This document shows positions 12,901-24,494 of a DNA stretch of 64,000 nucleotides, one piece after another. The notes under the pieces are model-generated. The model was not told the origin of the DNA. It saw only the letters and a program-made list of their open reading frames with translations, and searched no databases. A program made the translations under genes and the position numbers. Positions within the stretch are counted from its first letter, which is position 1. Each line of letters starts with the position of its first letter. Source of the stretch: Chamaelirium japonicum (taxonomy: Eukaryota > Streptophyta > Magnoliopsida > Liliales > Melanthiaceae); the NCBI GenBank assembly GCA_947650365.1, contig CANTAL010000205.1, positions 1 through 64,000 on the forward strand, in the 5' to 3' direction.

Positions 12901-13900
12901 ACATTCCTGCGAATGAATTAGAATGGATCGTACGAATGAGTAAGAATGCATCGTACGAATGAAATAGAATGGATCGTACGAATGAATTAGAATGGATCGT
13001 GCTAATGAATTAGAATGGATCGTACAAATGTATTAGAATAGATTGTGCGAATGAATTATAATGGATCGTACGAATGAATTAGAATGGATACATTCGTGCG
13101 AATGAATTAGAATGGATCGTTTGAATGAATTAGATTGGATCGTATGAATGAATTAGAATGGATCGTATGTATGAATTAGAATGGATACATTCATGGGAAT
13201 GAATTAGAATGGATCGTACGAAGGAATTAGAATGGATCGTACGAAGGAATTAGAATGGATCATACGAATGAAATAGAATGGATCGTATGAAGGAATTAGA
13301 ATGGATTGTACGAATGAAATAGAATGGATCGTGCGAATGAATTAGATCGGATCATGCGAATGAAATAGAATGGAGCGTACGAATGAAATAGAATGGATCG
13401 TACGAATGAATTAGAATGGATCGTACGAATGAATTAGTATGGATCGTGCGAATGAATTAGATTGGATCATGCGAATGAAATAGAATAGATCATACGAATG
13501 AAATAGAATGGATCGTACGAATGAATTAGAATGGATCATACGAAAGAATTAGAATGGATCGTAGGAATGAATTAGAATGGATTGTATGAATGAATTAGAA
13601 TAGATACATTCGTGCGAATGAATTAGAATGGATCGTATGAATGAATTAGATTGGGTCATATGAATGAATTAGAATGGATCGTACGTATGAATTAGAATGG
13701 ATACTTTCATGGGAATGAATTAGAATGGATCGTACGAAGGAATTAGAATGGATCTTACGAATGAAATATAATGGATCGTACGAAGGAATTAGAATGGATC
13801 GTACGTTATGAATGAATTAGAATGGACCGTACGTATGAATTAGAATGGATACATTCATAGGAAAGAATTAGAATGGATCGTACGAAGGAATTAGAATGGA
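9948..13900 (+). repeat. Satellite block 11, plus sense
   Basis: 3.95 kb without inversion. Compressed units at about 10,462-10,560 (GAATGAATTAG repeated at 12 to 18 bp spacing) mark short internal deletions. From about 13,190 the order is ATTCATGGGAATG, then repeated GAAGG and GAAATAG units, a module seen again in most long plus blocks. A 60-codon frame at 11,307-11,489 is not a gene. Confidence 0.93.
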
Positions 13901-13922
13901 TCCATTCTAATTCATTCGTACG
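13879..13922. other. 44 bp GGATCC-centred palindrome
   Basis: The inner 26 bp (13,888-13,913) are perfectly symmetrical around GGATCC. One mismatched pair (G against A) follows, and pairing then resumes through CGTACG to 44 bp, continuing imperfectly into the flanking units. This is the plus-to-minus switch of the 1.47 kb module. Confidence 0.9.
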
Positions 13923-14757
13923 ATCCATTCTTATTCATTCATACAATCCATTCTAATTCTTTCACACGAATGTATCCATTCTAATTCATTCGTACCATCC
14001 ACCCTAATTCCTTCGTATGATCCATTCTAATTCATTCGCATGAATGTATCCATTCTAATTCATTCGTACGATCCATTCAAATTCATTCATACAATCCATT
14101 CTAATTCATTCATACGATCCATTCTAATTCATTCGCACGAATGTATCCATTCTAATTCATTCGTACGATCCATTCTAATTCATTCGCACAATCTATTCTA
14201 ATTCATTCATACGATCCATTCTAATTCATTCGCACGCTCCATTCTAATTCATTCGTACGATCCATTCTAATTCATTCATACAATCCATTCTAATTCTTTT
14301 GCACGAATGTATCTATTCTAATTCTTTCGTACGATCCATTCTAATTCCTTCGTACGATCCTTTATAATTCCTTTGTACGATCCATTCTAATTCATTCGTA
14401 CGATCCAATCTAATTCATTCATATGATTTATTCTAATTCTTTTGCACGAAAGTATCATTCTAATTTATTCGTACGATCCATTCTAATTCCTTCGTACGAT
14501 CCATTCTAATTCCTTCGTACGATCCATTCTAATTTATTCCCATGAAATGTATCTATTCTAATTCATACGTACGATCCATTCTAATTCATTCATAGATCCA
14601 ATCTAATTCATTCATATGATCCACTCTAATTAATTCGCACGAATGTATTCAATCTAATTCATTTTAATTCCTTCCTATGATCCATTCATACGATCCATTC
14701 TAATTCCTTCGTATGATCCATTCGAATTCATTCATACGATCCATTCTATTTCATTCA
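13901..14757 (-). repeat. Satellite block 12, minus sense
   Basis: 857 bp, the minus half of the first 1.47 kb module. It contains short or altered units (CATAGATCC near 14,591, and AAAGTATCATTC near 14,450). It ends in TCATTCAATAGATCATATG, a switch without an obvious long palindrome. Confidence 0.92.
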
Positions 14758-15367
14758 ATAGATCATATGAATGAATTAGATTGGATCATATGAATGAATT
14801 AGAATGGATCGTACGTATGAATTAGAATGGATACATTCATGGGAATGAATTAGAATGGATCGTACGAAGGAATTAGAATGGATCATACGAATGAAATAGA
14901 ATGGATCGTACGAAGGAATTAGAATGGATTGTACGAAGGAATTAGAATGGATCGTACGAATGAATTAGAATGGATACATTCGTGCAAAAGAATTAGAATG
15001 GATTGTACGAATAAATTAGAATGGATCGTATGAATGAATTAGAATGGATCGTATGAATGAATTAGAATGTATACATTCGTGCGAATGAATTAGAATAGAT
15101 CGTATGAATGAATTAGATTGGATCGTATGAATGAATTAGAATGGATCGTACGTATGAATTAGAATGGATACATTCATGGGAATGAATTAGAATGGATCGT
15201 ACGAAGGAATTAGAATGGATCATACGAATGTAATAGAATGGATCGTACGAAGGAATTAGAATGGATCGTACGTTATGAATGAATTAGAATGGATCATACG
15301 TATGAATTAGAATGGATACATTCATGGGTATGAATTAGAGTGGATCGTACAAAGGAATTAGAATGGA
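14758..15367 (+). repeat. Satellite block 13, plus sense
   Basis: 610 bp, the plus half of the repeated 1.47 kb module. ATTCATGGG 28-mer variants lie near 14,840 and 15,170. It ends at GGATCC (15,365-15,370). Confidence 0.92.
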
Positions 15368-16973
15368 TCCATTGTAATTTATTCTAATTCATTCGTACGA
15401 TCCATTCTAATTTATTCATACAATCCATTCTAATTCTTTCGCACGAATGTATCCATTCTAATTCATTCGTACGATCCACCCTAATTCCTTTGTATGATTC
15501 ATTCTAATTTATTCGCAAGAATGTATCCATTCTAATTCATTCGTACGATCCATTCGAATTCATTCATACGATCCATTCTAATTCATTCATATGATCCATT
15601 CTAATTCATTCACACGAATGTATCCATTCTAATTCATTCGTACGATCCATTCTAATTCATTCGCACAATCTATTCTATTTCTTTCGTACGATCCATTCTA
15701 ATTCATTCGCATGATCCATTCTAATTCATTTGTACGATCCATTCTAATTCATTCATACAATCCATTCTAATTCTTTTGCATGAATGTATCCATTCTAATT
15801 CACTCGTACGATCCATTCTAATTCCTTCGTATGATCCATTCTATTTCCTTAGTACGATCCATTATAATTTATTCGTACGATCCAATCTAATTCATTCATA
15901 CGATCCATTCTAATTCTTTTGCATCAATGTATCCATTCTAATTCATTCGTACGATCCATTCTAATTCATTCGTACGATCCATTCTAATTCCTTCGTACGA
16001 TCTATTCTAATTCATTCCTAAGAATGTATCCATTCTAATTCATACGTACGATCCATTCTAATTCATTCATATGATCCAATCTAATTCATTCATACGATCC
16101 ATTCTAATTCATTCGCACGAATGTATTCAAGCTAATTCATTCTAATTCCTTCGTACAATCCATTCATACGATCCATTCTAATTCCTTCGTACGATCCATT
16201 CGAATTCATTCATATGATCCATTCTAATTCATTCATACGATCCATTCTAATTCATTCGCATAAATGTATCCATTCTAATTCATTCGTACGATCCATTCTA
16301 ATTCATTCGCACGATCCAATCTAATTCATTCGCAAGATCCATTCTAATTCATCATTCGCACAATCTATTCTAATTCATTTGTACGATCCATTCTAATTCA
16401 TTCGCACGATCTATTCTAATTCATTCGTACGATCCATTCTATTTCATTCGTACGATCCATTCTTACTCATTCGTACGATCCATTCTAATTCATTCGTACG
16501 ATCCATTCTAATTCATTCACACGATCCATTCTAATTCATTCATACGATTCATTCTAATTCATACGTACTATCCATTCTAATTCATTCGTATGATCCAGTC
16601 TAATTCATTCATACGATCCATTCTAATTCATTCGCATGATCCATTCTAATTCATTCGTATGATCCATTCTTACTCATTCGTATGATCCATTCTAATTCAT
16701 TCGCACGAATGTATCCATTCTAATTCATTCGTACGATCCATTTTAATTCCTTCGTACGATCCATTCAATTTCATTCATACGATCCATTCTAATTCATTCA
16801 TACAATCCATTCTAATTCTTTCGCACGAATGTATCTATTCTAATTCATTCGTACGATCCACCCTAAGTCCTTCGTATAATTCATTCTAATTCACTCGCAC
16901 AAATCTATCTATTCTAATTCATTCGTACGATCCATTGGAATTCATTCATACGATCCATTCTAATTCATTCGCA
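15368..16973 (-). repeat. Satellite block 14, minus sense
   Basis: 1.6 kb. The first 860 bp are the duplicated minus half of the 1.47 kb module, and the rest extends it with CTATTTC and CTTACTC variants near 16,440 and 16,670. The right switch lies inside a 28-mer core: ATTCGCACGAAGGAATTAG. Confidence 0.92.
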
Positions 16974-17762
16974 CGAAGGAATTAGAATGGATCGTACGAA
17001 TGAATGAATTAGAATAGATCATACGTACGAATGTATTAAAATTGATACATTCGTGCGAAAGAATTAGATTGGATTGTATGAATGAATTAGAATGGGTCAT
17101 ATGAATGAAATAGAATGGATCATACGAAGGAATTAGAATGGATCGTACGAATGAATTAGAATGGATACATTCGTGCAAATGAATTAGAATGGATCATACG
17201 AATGAGTAAGAATGGATCGTACGAATGAAATAGAATGGATCGTACGAATGAATTAGAATGGATTGTGCTAATGAATTAGAATTGATCATACGAATGAATT
17301 AGAATGGATCGTACGAATGAATTAGAATGGATCGTACGAATGAATTAGAATGGATCGTGTGAATGAATTAGAATGGAATGTACGAATGAATTAGAATGGA
17401 TACATTCGTGCGAATGAATTAGAATGGATCATACGACTGAGTAAAAATGGATCGTACGAATGAAATAGAATGGATCGTGCGAATGAATTAGAATGGTTCG
17501 TATGAATGAATTAGAATGGATCGTATGAATGAATTAGAATGGATCGTGCGAATAAATTAGAATGGATCGTACGAATGAATTAGAATGGATACATTCGTGC
17601 GAATGAATTAGAATGGATCATACGAAGGAATTAGGGTGGATCGTACGAATGAATTAGAATGGATACATTCCTGCGAAAGAATTAGAATGGATTGTATGAA
17701 TGAATTAGAATGGATCGTATGAATGAATTAGAATGGATTGTACGAATGAATTAGAATGCATT
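16974..17762 (+). repeat. Satellite block 15, plus sense
   Basis: About 790 bp. Irregular near 16,980-17,050 (a duplicated GAATGAATGAATTAG and GTACGAATGTATTAAAATTG). It includes AATTAGGGTGG near 17,630. The exit is GAATGCATTATTCTAATTC. Confidence 0.9.
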
Positions 17763-19414
17763 ATTCTAATTCATTCGTACGATCCATTCTAATTCATTTG
17801 TATGATTCATTCTAATTCATTCATACGATCCATTCTAATTCATTCATACGATCCATTCTTACTCATTTGTACGATCCATTCTAATTCATTCGCACGAATG
17901 TATCCATTCTAATTCATTCGTACGATCCATTCTAATTCATTCGAACGATCCATTCTAATTCATTCGTACGATCCATTCTAATTCATTCGTACGATCCATT
18001 CTAATTCATTCGCACGATCCATTCTAATTCATTCAAATGATCCATTCTAATTCATTCATACAATCCATTCTAATTCAATCGCACGAATGTATCCATTCTA
18101 ATTCATTCGTACGATCTATTCTAATTCATTCGTACGATCCATTCTAATTTGTTAGCACGATCCATTCTAATTCATTCGTACGATCCATTCTATTTCATTC
18201 GAACGATCCATTCTTACTCATTCATACGATCCATTCTAATTCATTCGCACGAATGTATCCATTCTAATTCATTCGTATGATCCATTCTAATTCATTCGCA
18301 CGATCCATTCTAATTCATTCATACGATCCATTCTAATTCATTCGTACGATCCATTATAATTCATTCGTACGATCCATTATAATTCATTCGTACGATCCAT
18401 TCTAATTCATTCGCACGATCCATTCTAATTCATTCATACGATCTATTCTAATTCATTCGCACGAATGTATCCATTCTAATTCATTCGCACGATCCACCCT
18501 AATTCATTCATACGATCCATTCTAATTCTTACGTACGATCCATTCTAATTCATTCACATGAATGTATCCATTCTAATTCATACGTACGATCCATTCTAAT
18601 TCATTCTATTTCATTCTAATTCATACGATCCATTCTAAGGAATTCATTCGTACGATCCATTCTAATTCATTCGCATGATCCATTGTAATCCATTCTAATT
18701 CATTCCCATCCATTCTAATTCATTTGTACGATCCATTCTAATTCATTCGTACGATCCATTCTAATTCATTTGTACGATCCATTCTAATTAATTCGTACGA
18801 TCCATTCTATTTCATTCGAACGATCCATTCTTACTCATTCATACGATCCATTCTAATTCATTCGCACGAATGTATCCATTCTAATTCATTCGCACGAATG
18901 TATCCATTCTAATTCATTCGTACGATCCATTCTGATTCATTCGCACGATCCATTCTAATTCATTCATACGATCCATTCTAATTCATTCATACGATCCCTT
19001 ATAATTCATTCGTACGATCCATTCTAATTCATTTGCACGATCCATTGTAATTCATTCATACGATCCATTCTAATTCATTCGCACGAATGTATCCATTCAA
19101 ATTCATTCGCACGATCCACCCTAATTCATTCGTACGATCCATTCTAATTCCTTCGTACGATTCATTCTAATTCATTCACATGAATGTATCCATTCTAATT
19201 CATACATACGATCCATTCTAATTCATTCTATTTCATTCTAATTCATACGATCCATTCTAAGGAATTCATTCGTACGATCCATTCTAATTCATTCGCACGA
19301 TCCATTGTAATCCATTCTAATTATTTCCCATCCATTCTAATTCGTTTGTACGATCCATTCTAATTCATTCGTACGATCCATTCTAATTAATTCGCACGAT
19401 CCATTCTAATTCAT
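17763..19414 (-). repeat. Satellite block 16, minus sense
   Basis: 1.65 kb, mostly made of the two 622 bp copies. It ends CTAATTCATTGAGTAAG, where a plus-sense GAGTAAG unit is joined. Confidence 0.92.
18180..19413 (-). repeat. 622 bp tandem duplication in a minus block
   Basis: Two copies of a minus-sense segment follow one another. The oddly rearranged CTAAGGAATTCATTCG occurs at 18,635 and 19,257 (offset 622), and TCCCATCCATTC with a clipped unit is at about 18,704 and 19,326. The upstream landmark TATTTCATTCGAACG is at 18,191 and 18,808 (offset 617). The 5 bp change in offset equals the difference between a 28 bp and a 23 bp unit, so one unit length class changed between the copies. Confidence 0.82.
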
Positions 19415-19720
19415 TGAGTAAGAATGGATCGTACGAATGAAATAGAATGGATCGTACGAATGAATTAGAATAGATTGTGCGAATGAATTAGAATGGATTG
19501 TACGAATGAATTAGAATGGATCTTATGAATGAAATAGAATGGATCGTGCGAATGAATTATAATGGATCGTATGAATGAATTAGAATGGATACATTCGTGC
19601 GAATGAATTAGAATGGATCGTACGAATGAGTAAGAATGGATCGTACGAATGAAATAGAATGGATTGCACGAATGAATTAGAATGGATCGTACGAATGAAT
19701 TAGAATTGATTGTATGAATG
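19415..19720 (+). repeat. Satellite block 17, plus sense
   Basis: About 306 bp, beginning inside a GAGTAAG unit and ending GTATGAATGTATCC, where the minus-sense 28-mer is entered through its inverted core. Confidence 0.9.
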
Positions 19721-20195
19721 TATCCATTCTAATTCATTCCTTTGTGCGATCCATTCTAATTCATTCGTACGATCCATTCTAATCATTCACACGAATGGAT
19801 CTTACTCATTCATACGATCCATTCTAATTCATTAGCATGATCCATTCTAATTCAATTGCACGATCCATTCTAATTCATTCATACAATCCATTCTAATTCT
19901 TTTGCACGATTGTATCCATTCAAATTCATTCGTACGATCCATTCTAATTCCTTCGTACGATCCATTCTAATTCCTTCGTATGATCCATTCTAATTCATTC
20001 GTACGATCCACCCTAATTCCTTCGTATGATCCATTCTAATTCATTCGTACGATCCATTCTAATTCATTAGCACGATCTATTCTAATTCATTCGTACGATC
20101 CATTCTATTTCATTCGTACGATCCATATTCTAATACATTCGTACGTATGATCCATTCTAATTCATTCATTCGTACGATCTATTCTAATTCCTTCG
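19721..20195 (-). repeat. Satellite block 18, minus sense
   Basis: 475 bp. Contains irregular units (CCTTTGTGCG near 19,739; ATCATTCACACGAATGGATC near 19,782) and exits through CCTTCGTGCGAATG. Confidence 0.9.
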
Positions 20196-20967
20196 TGCGA
20201 ATGAATTACAATGGATCGTATGAATGAATTCGAATGGATCGCACGAATGAATTAGAATGGATACATTCATACGAACGAATTAGAATGGATCATACGAAGG
20301 AATTAGGGTGGATTGTACGAATGAATTAGAATGGATACATTCGTGCGAAAGAATTAGAATGGATTGTATGAATGAATTAGAATGGATTGTATGAATATAA
20401 TATATTGGATCGTACGAAGGAATTAGAATGGATCGTACGAATGAATTAGATTGGATACATTCGTGCGAATAAATTAGAATGGATCGTGTGAATGAGTAAG
20501 AATGGATAGTACGAATGAATTAGAATGGATCGTGCGAATGAATTAGAATGGATTGTATGAATGAATTAGAATGGATCATGCGAATGAATTAGAATGGATC
20601 GTACGTATGAATTAGAATGAATCGTATGAATGAATTAGAATGGATTGTGCGAATGGATTAGAATGGATCGTACGAATGAATTAGAATAGATCGTACGAAT
20701 GAATTAGAATGGATTGTACGAATGAAATAGAATGGATCGTGCGAATGAATTAGAATGGATCATATGAATGAATTAGAATGGATATATTCGTGCGAATGAA
20801 TTAGAATGGATCGTATGGATGAGTAAGAATGGATCGTACGAATGTAATAGAATGGATCGTACGAATGAATTAGAATTGATCGTGCTAATGAATTAGAATG
20901 GATCGTACAAATGAATTAGAATGGATCGTACAAATGAATTAGAATGAATTAGAATGGATCGTACGAA
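20196..20967 (+). repeat. Satellite block 19, plus sense
   Basis: 772 bp, with the AATTAGGGTGG variant near 20,306 and a damaged unit (GAATATAATATATTGG) near 20,392. The exit GTACGAATGTATCC again uses the inverted core of a 28-mer. Confidence 0.9.
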
Positions 20968-22348
20968 TGTATCCATTCTAATTCTACGATCCATTCTAAT
21001 TCATTTGCACGATCGAATCTAATTCATTCGCACGATCCATTCTAATTCATTCGTACGATCCATTCTATTTCATTCGTACGATCCATTCTTACTTATTCTT
21101 ACGGTCCATTCTAATTCATTCGCACGAATGTATCCTCATTCGCACGATCCATTTCTAATTCATTCATATGATCCAATCTATTTTATTCGTACGATCCATT
21201 CTTATTCATTCGTACGATCCATTCTAATTCATTCGCACGATCCAATCTACTTCATTCGCACGATCCATTCTAATTCATTTGTACGATCCATTCTATTTCA
21301 TTTGTATGATCCATTCTTACTCATTCGTACGATCCATTCTAATTCATTCGCACGAATGTATCCATTCTAATTCATTCGTACGATCCATTCTAATTCATTC
21401 GCACGATCCATTCTAATTCATTCATACGATCCATTCTAATTCATTCGTACGATCCATTCTAATTCATTCACACGATCCATTCTAATTCATTCATACGATC
21501 AATTCTAATTCATTCATACAATCCATTCTAATTCTTTCGCACGAATCTATCCATTCTAATTCATTCGTATGATCCACCCTAATTCCTTCGTATGATCAAT
21601 TCTAAATCATTCCCACGATTGTATCCATTCTAATTCATTCGTACGATCCATTCGAATTCATTCTTACGATCCATTCTAATTCATTCATACGATCCATTAT
21701 AATTCATTCGCACGAATGTATCCATTCTAATTCATTCGCACGAATGTATCCATTCTAATTCATTCGTACGATCCATTCTAATTCTTTCGCACGATCCAAT
21801 CTAATTCGTTCGCACGATCTATTTTAATTCATTCGTACGATCCGTTCTATTTCATTCGTACGATCCATTCTTACTCATTCGTACGATCCATTCTAATTCA
21901 TTCGCACGAATGTATCCATTCTAATTCATTCGTATGATCCATTCTAATTCATTCGCACGATCTATTCTAATTCATTCGTACGATCCATTCTAATTCATTC
22001 GTACGATCCATTCTAATTCATTCGCACGATCCATTCTAATTCATTCATACGATCCATTCTAATTCATTCATACAATCCATTCTAATTCTTTCGCACGAAT
22101 ATATCAATTCTAATTCATTCGTATGATCCCTTCTAATTCATTCGCACAATCTATTCTAATTCATTCGTACGATCCATTCTAATTCATTGGCACGATCCAT
22201 TCTAATTCATTTGTACGATCCATTTTAATTCATTCATACAATCCATTCTAATTCTTTTGCACGAATGTATCCATTCTTATTCATTCGTACGATCCATTCT
22301 AATTCCTTCGTACGATCCATTCTAATTTCTTGGTACGATCCATTCTAA
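20968..22348 (-). repeat. Satellite block 20, minus sense
   Basis: 1.38 kb. The portion from 21,071 is duplicated at 40,124-41,401. It contains an 80-codon plus-strand frame (21,128-21,370) that exists only because several units lost the TAA of TTCTAATTC. It ends at the 18 bp CTAATTAG palindrome. Confidence 0.93.
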
Positions 22349-22450
22349 TTAGAATGGATCGTGCAAATGAATTAGAATGGATACATTTGTGCGAATGAAT
22401 TAGAATGGATCGTACAAATGAATTAGTATGGATCGTATGAATGAATTAGC
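22349..22450 (+). repeat. Satellite block 21, short plus island
   Basis: About four units in plus sense between minus blocks. The same island, with the same borders, is at 41,402-41,503. The left border is the CTAATTAG palindrome. The right border is GAATTAGCACGATCC. Confidence 0.93.
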
Positions 22451-22870
22451 ACGATCCATTCTAACTCTTTCGCACGAATGTATCCATTCTAATTCATTCG
22501 TACGATCCATTGTAATTCATTCATACGATCTATTCTAATTCATTCGTACGATCCATTCTAATTCACTTGAACGATCCATTTTAATTCATTTGCACGATCC
22601 ATTCTAATTCATTCATATGATCCATTATAATTCATTCATATGATCCAATTCGCACGATCCCTTCTAATTCATTCGTACGATCCATTCCAATTCATACGTA
22701 CAATCTATTCTAATTCATTCGTATGATCCATTTTAATTCATTAGCACGATCCATTCTAATTCATTCATACAATCCATTTAAATTCTTTCGCACAAATGTA
22801 TCCATTCTAATTCATTCGTACGATCCACCCTAATTCCTTCATTTGATCCATTCTATTTCATTCGCACGAT
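22451..22870 (-). repeat. Satellite block 22, minus sense
   Basis: 420 bp. It ends TTCGCACGATGGATCG, whereas copy 2 has about 24 bp more at this switch (41,915-41,955), so one copy gained or lost sequence exactly at the inversion point. Confidence 0.92.
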
Positions 22871-23644
22871 GGATCGTATGAATTAGAATAGATTTTATGA
22901 ATGAATTAGAATGGATCATACGAATAAATTAGAATAGATCGTGCGAATGAATTAGAATAGATCATACGAATGAAATAGAATGGATACATTCGTGCGAATG
23001 AATTAGAATGGATCGTATGAATGAATTAGAATGGATCGTATGAATGAATTCGAATGGATCGTGCGAATGAATTAGAATGGATCGTACGAATGAATTAGAA
23101 TGGATCATATGAACAAATTAGAATGGACCGTTCGAATAAATTAGAATGGATCGTATGAATGAAATAGAATGGATCGTATGAATAAGAATGGATCGTACGA
23201 AGGAATTAAAATAGATCATACGAATGAAATAGAATGGATCGTACGAAGGAATTAGAATGGATCATACGAAGGAATTAGAATGGATCGTACGAAGGAATTA
23301 GAATGGATACATTCGTGCAAAAGAATTAGAATGGATTGCATGAATGAATTAGAATGGATCCTGCAAATGAATTAGAATGGATCGTGCGAATGAATTAGAA
23401 TGGATCGTACGAATGAATTTGAATAGATTGTGCGAATGAATTAGAATGGATCGTACGAATGAATTAGAATGGATCGTATGAATGAATTAGAATGGACACA
23501 TTCGTGCGAATGAATTAGAATGGATCGTACGAATGAGTAAGAATGGATCGTACGAATGAATTAAAATGGATCGTACGAATTAATTAGAATGGATACATTC
23601 GTGCAAAAGAATTAGAATGGATTGTACGAATGAGTTAGAATAAA
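22871..23644 (+). repeat. Satellite block 23, plus sense
   Basis: 774 bp. It carries one 23 bp unit (GACCGTTCG, near 23,127) that is absent from copy 2, which shifts the copy offset from 19,077 to 19,054. It ends GAGTTAGAATAAATCCATTC. Confidence 0.92.
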
Positions 23645-24123
23645 TCCATTCTAATTCATTCGCACGATCCATTCTAATTCATTCGCACGTAAGTATCCAT
23701 TCTAATTCATTCGTACGATCCATTCTAATTCATTCGTATGATCCATTCTAATTCATTTGCATGATCCATTCTAATTCATTCGCACGAATGTATCCATTCT
23801 AATTCATTCATACGAATGTATCCATTCTAATTCATTCGTACAATCCATTGTAATTCATTCGCTCGATCCAATCTAATTCATTCTCATGATCCATTCTAAT
23901 TCATTCGTACGATCCATTCTATTTTATTCATACGATCCATTCTTACTCATTCGTATGATCCATTCTAATTCATTCGCACAAATATATCCATTCTAATTCA
24001 TTCGTACGATCCATTCTAATTCATTCGCATGATCCATTCTAATTCATTCATACGATCCATTCTAATTCATTCGTATGATCCATTCTAATTTATTCATACG
24101 ATCCATTCTAATTCATTCATACG
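23645..24123 (-). repeat. Satellite block 24, minus sense
   Basis: 479 bp. It lacks one unit that copy 2 has near 42,790. Together with the change in block 23 this restores the 19,077 offset. Confidence 0.92.
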
Positions 24124-24494
24124 ATTAGAATGGATCGTACGAATGAATCGTGCGAATGAATTAGAATGGATCATGCATATGAATTAGAATGGATTATAGA
24201 TCGTACGAATGAATTAGAATAGATCGTGCTAATGAATTAGAATGGATCGTACGAATGAATCAGAATAGATTGTGTGAATGATGAATTAGAATGGATCGTG
24301 CGAATGAATTAGATTGGATTATGCGAATGAATTAGAATGGATCATACGAATGAATTAGAATGGATACATTCGTACGAATGAATTAGAATGGATCATACGA
24401 ATGAATTAGATTGGATCGTATGAATGAATTAGAATGGATCATATGAATGAATTAGAATGGATCGTACGAATGAATTAGAATGAGTTAGAATGGA
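24124..24494 (+). repeat. Satellite block 25, plus sense
   Basis: 371 bp with clipped units (GAATGAATCGTGCG, GGATTATAGATCG, GAATGATGAATTAG). It ends at the palindrome TTAGAATGGATCCATTCTAA, 24,485-24,504. Confidence 0.92.

Larger units (their letters stand above)
13600..16235. repeat. 1.47 kb mixed-orientation tandem duplication
   Basis: A module made of about 610 bp plus sense and 860 bp minus sense is present twice. GTACGTTATG occurs at 13,801 and 15,268 (offset 1,467), the GGATCC-centred switch at 13,900 and 15,367, and TTCGAATTC at about 14,721 and 16,199 (offset 1,478). The rare GTATTCAA unit occurs at 14,645 and 16,123. Because the inversion junction itself is duplicated, the inversion came first and the duplication later. 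The left limit is not sharp in my reading. Confidence 0.82.

Noticed and set aside
16960..17178. 72-codon open frame on the minus strand
   Set aside because: Same 23-residue satellite peptide. It spans the orientation switch near 16,973 only by chance.
21128..21370. 80-codon open frame on the plus strand
   Set aside because: Satellite read-through in a minus block. Its copy at 40,181 is cut short by a restored TAA, so the frame is not maintained.
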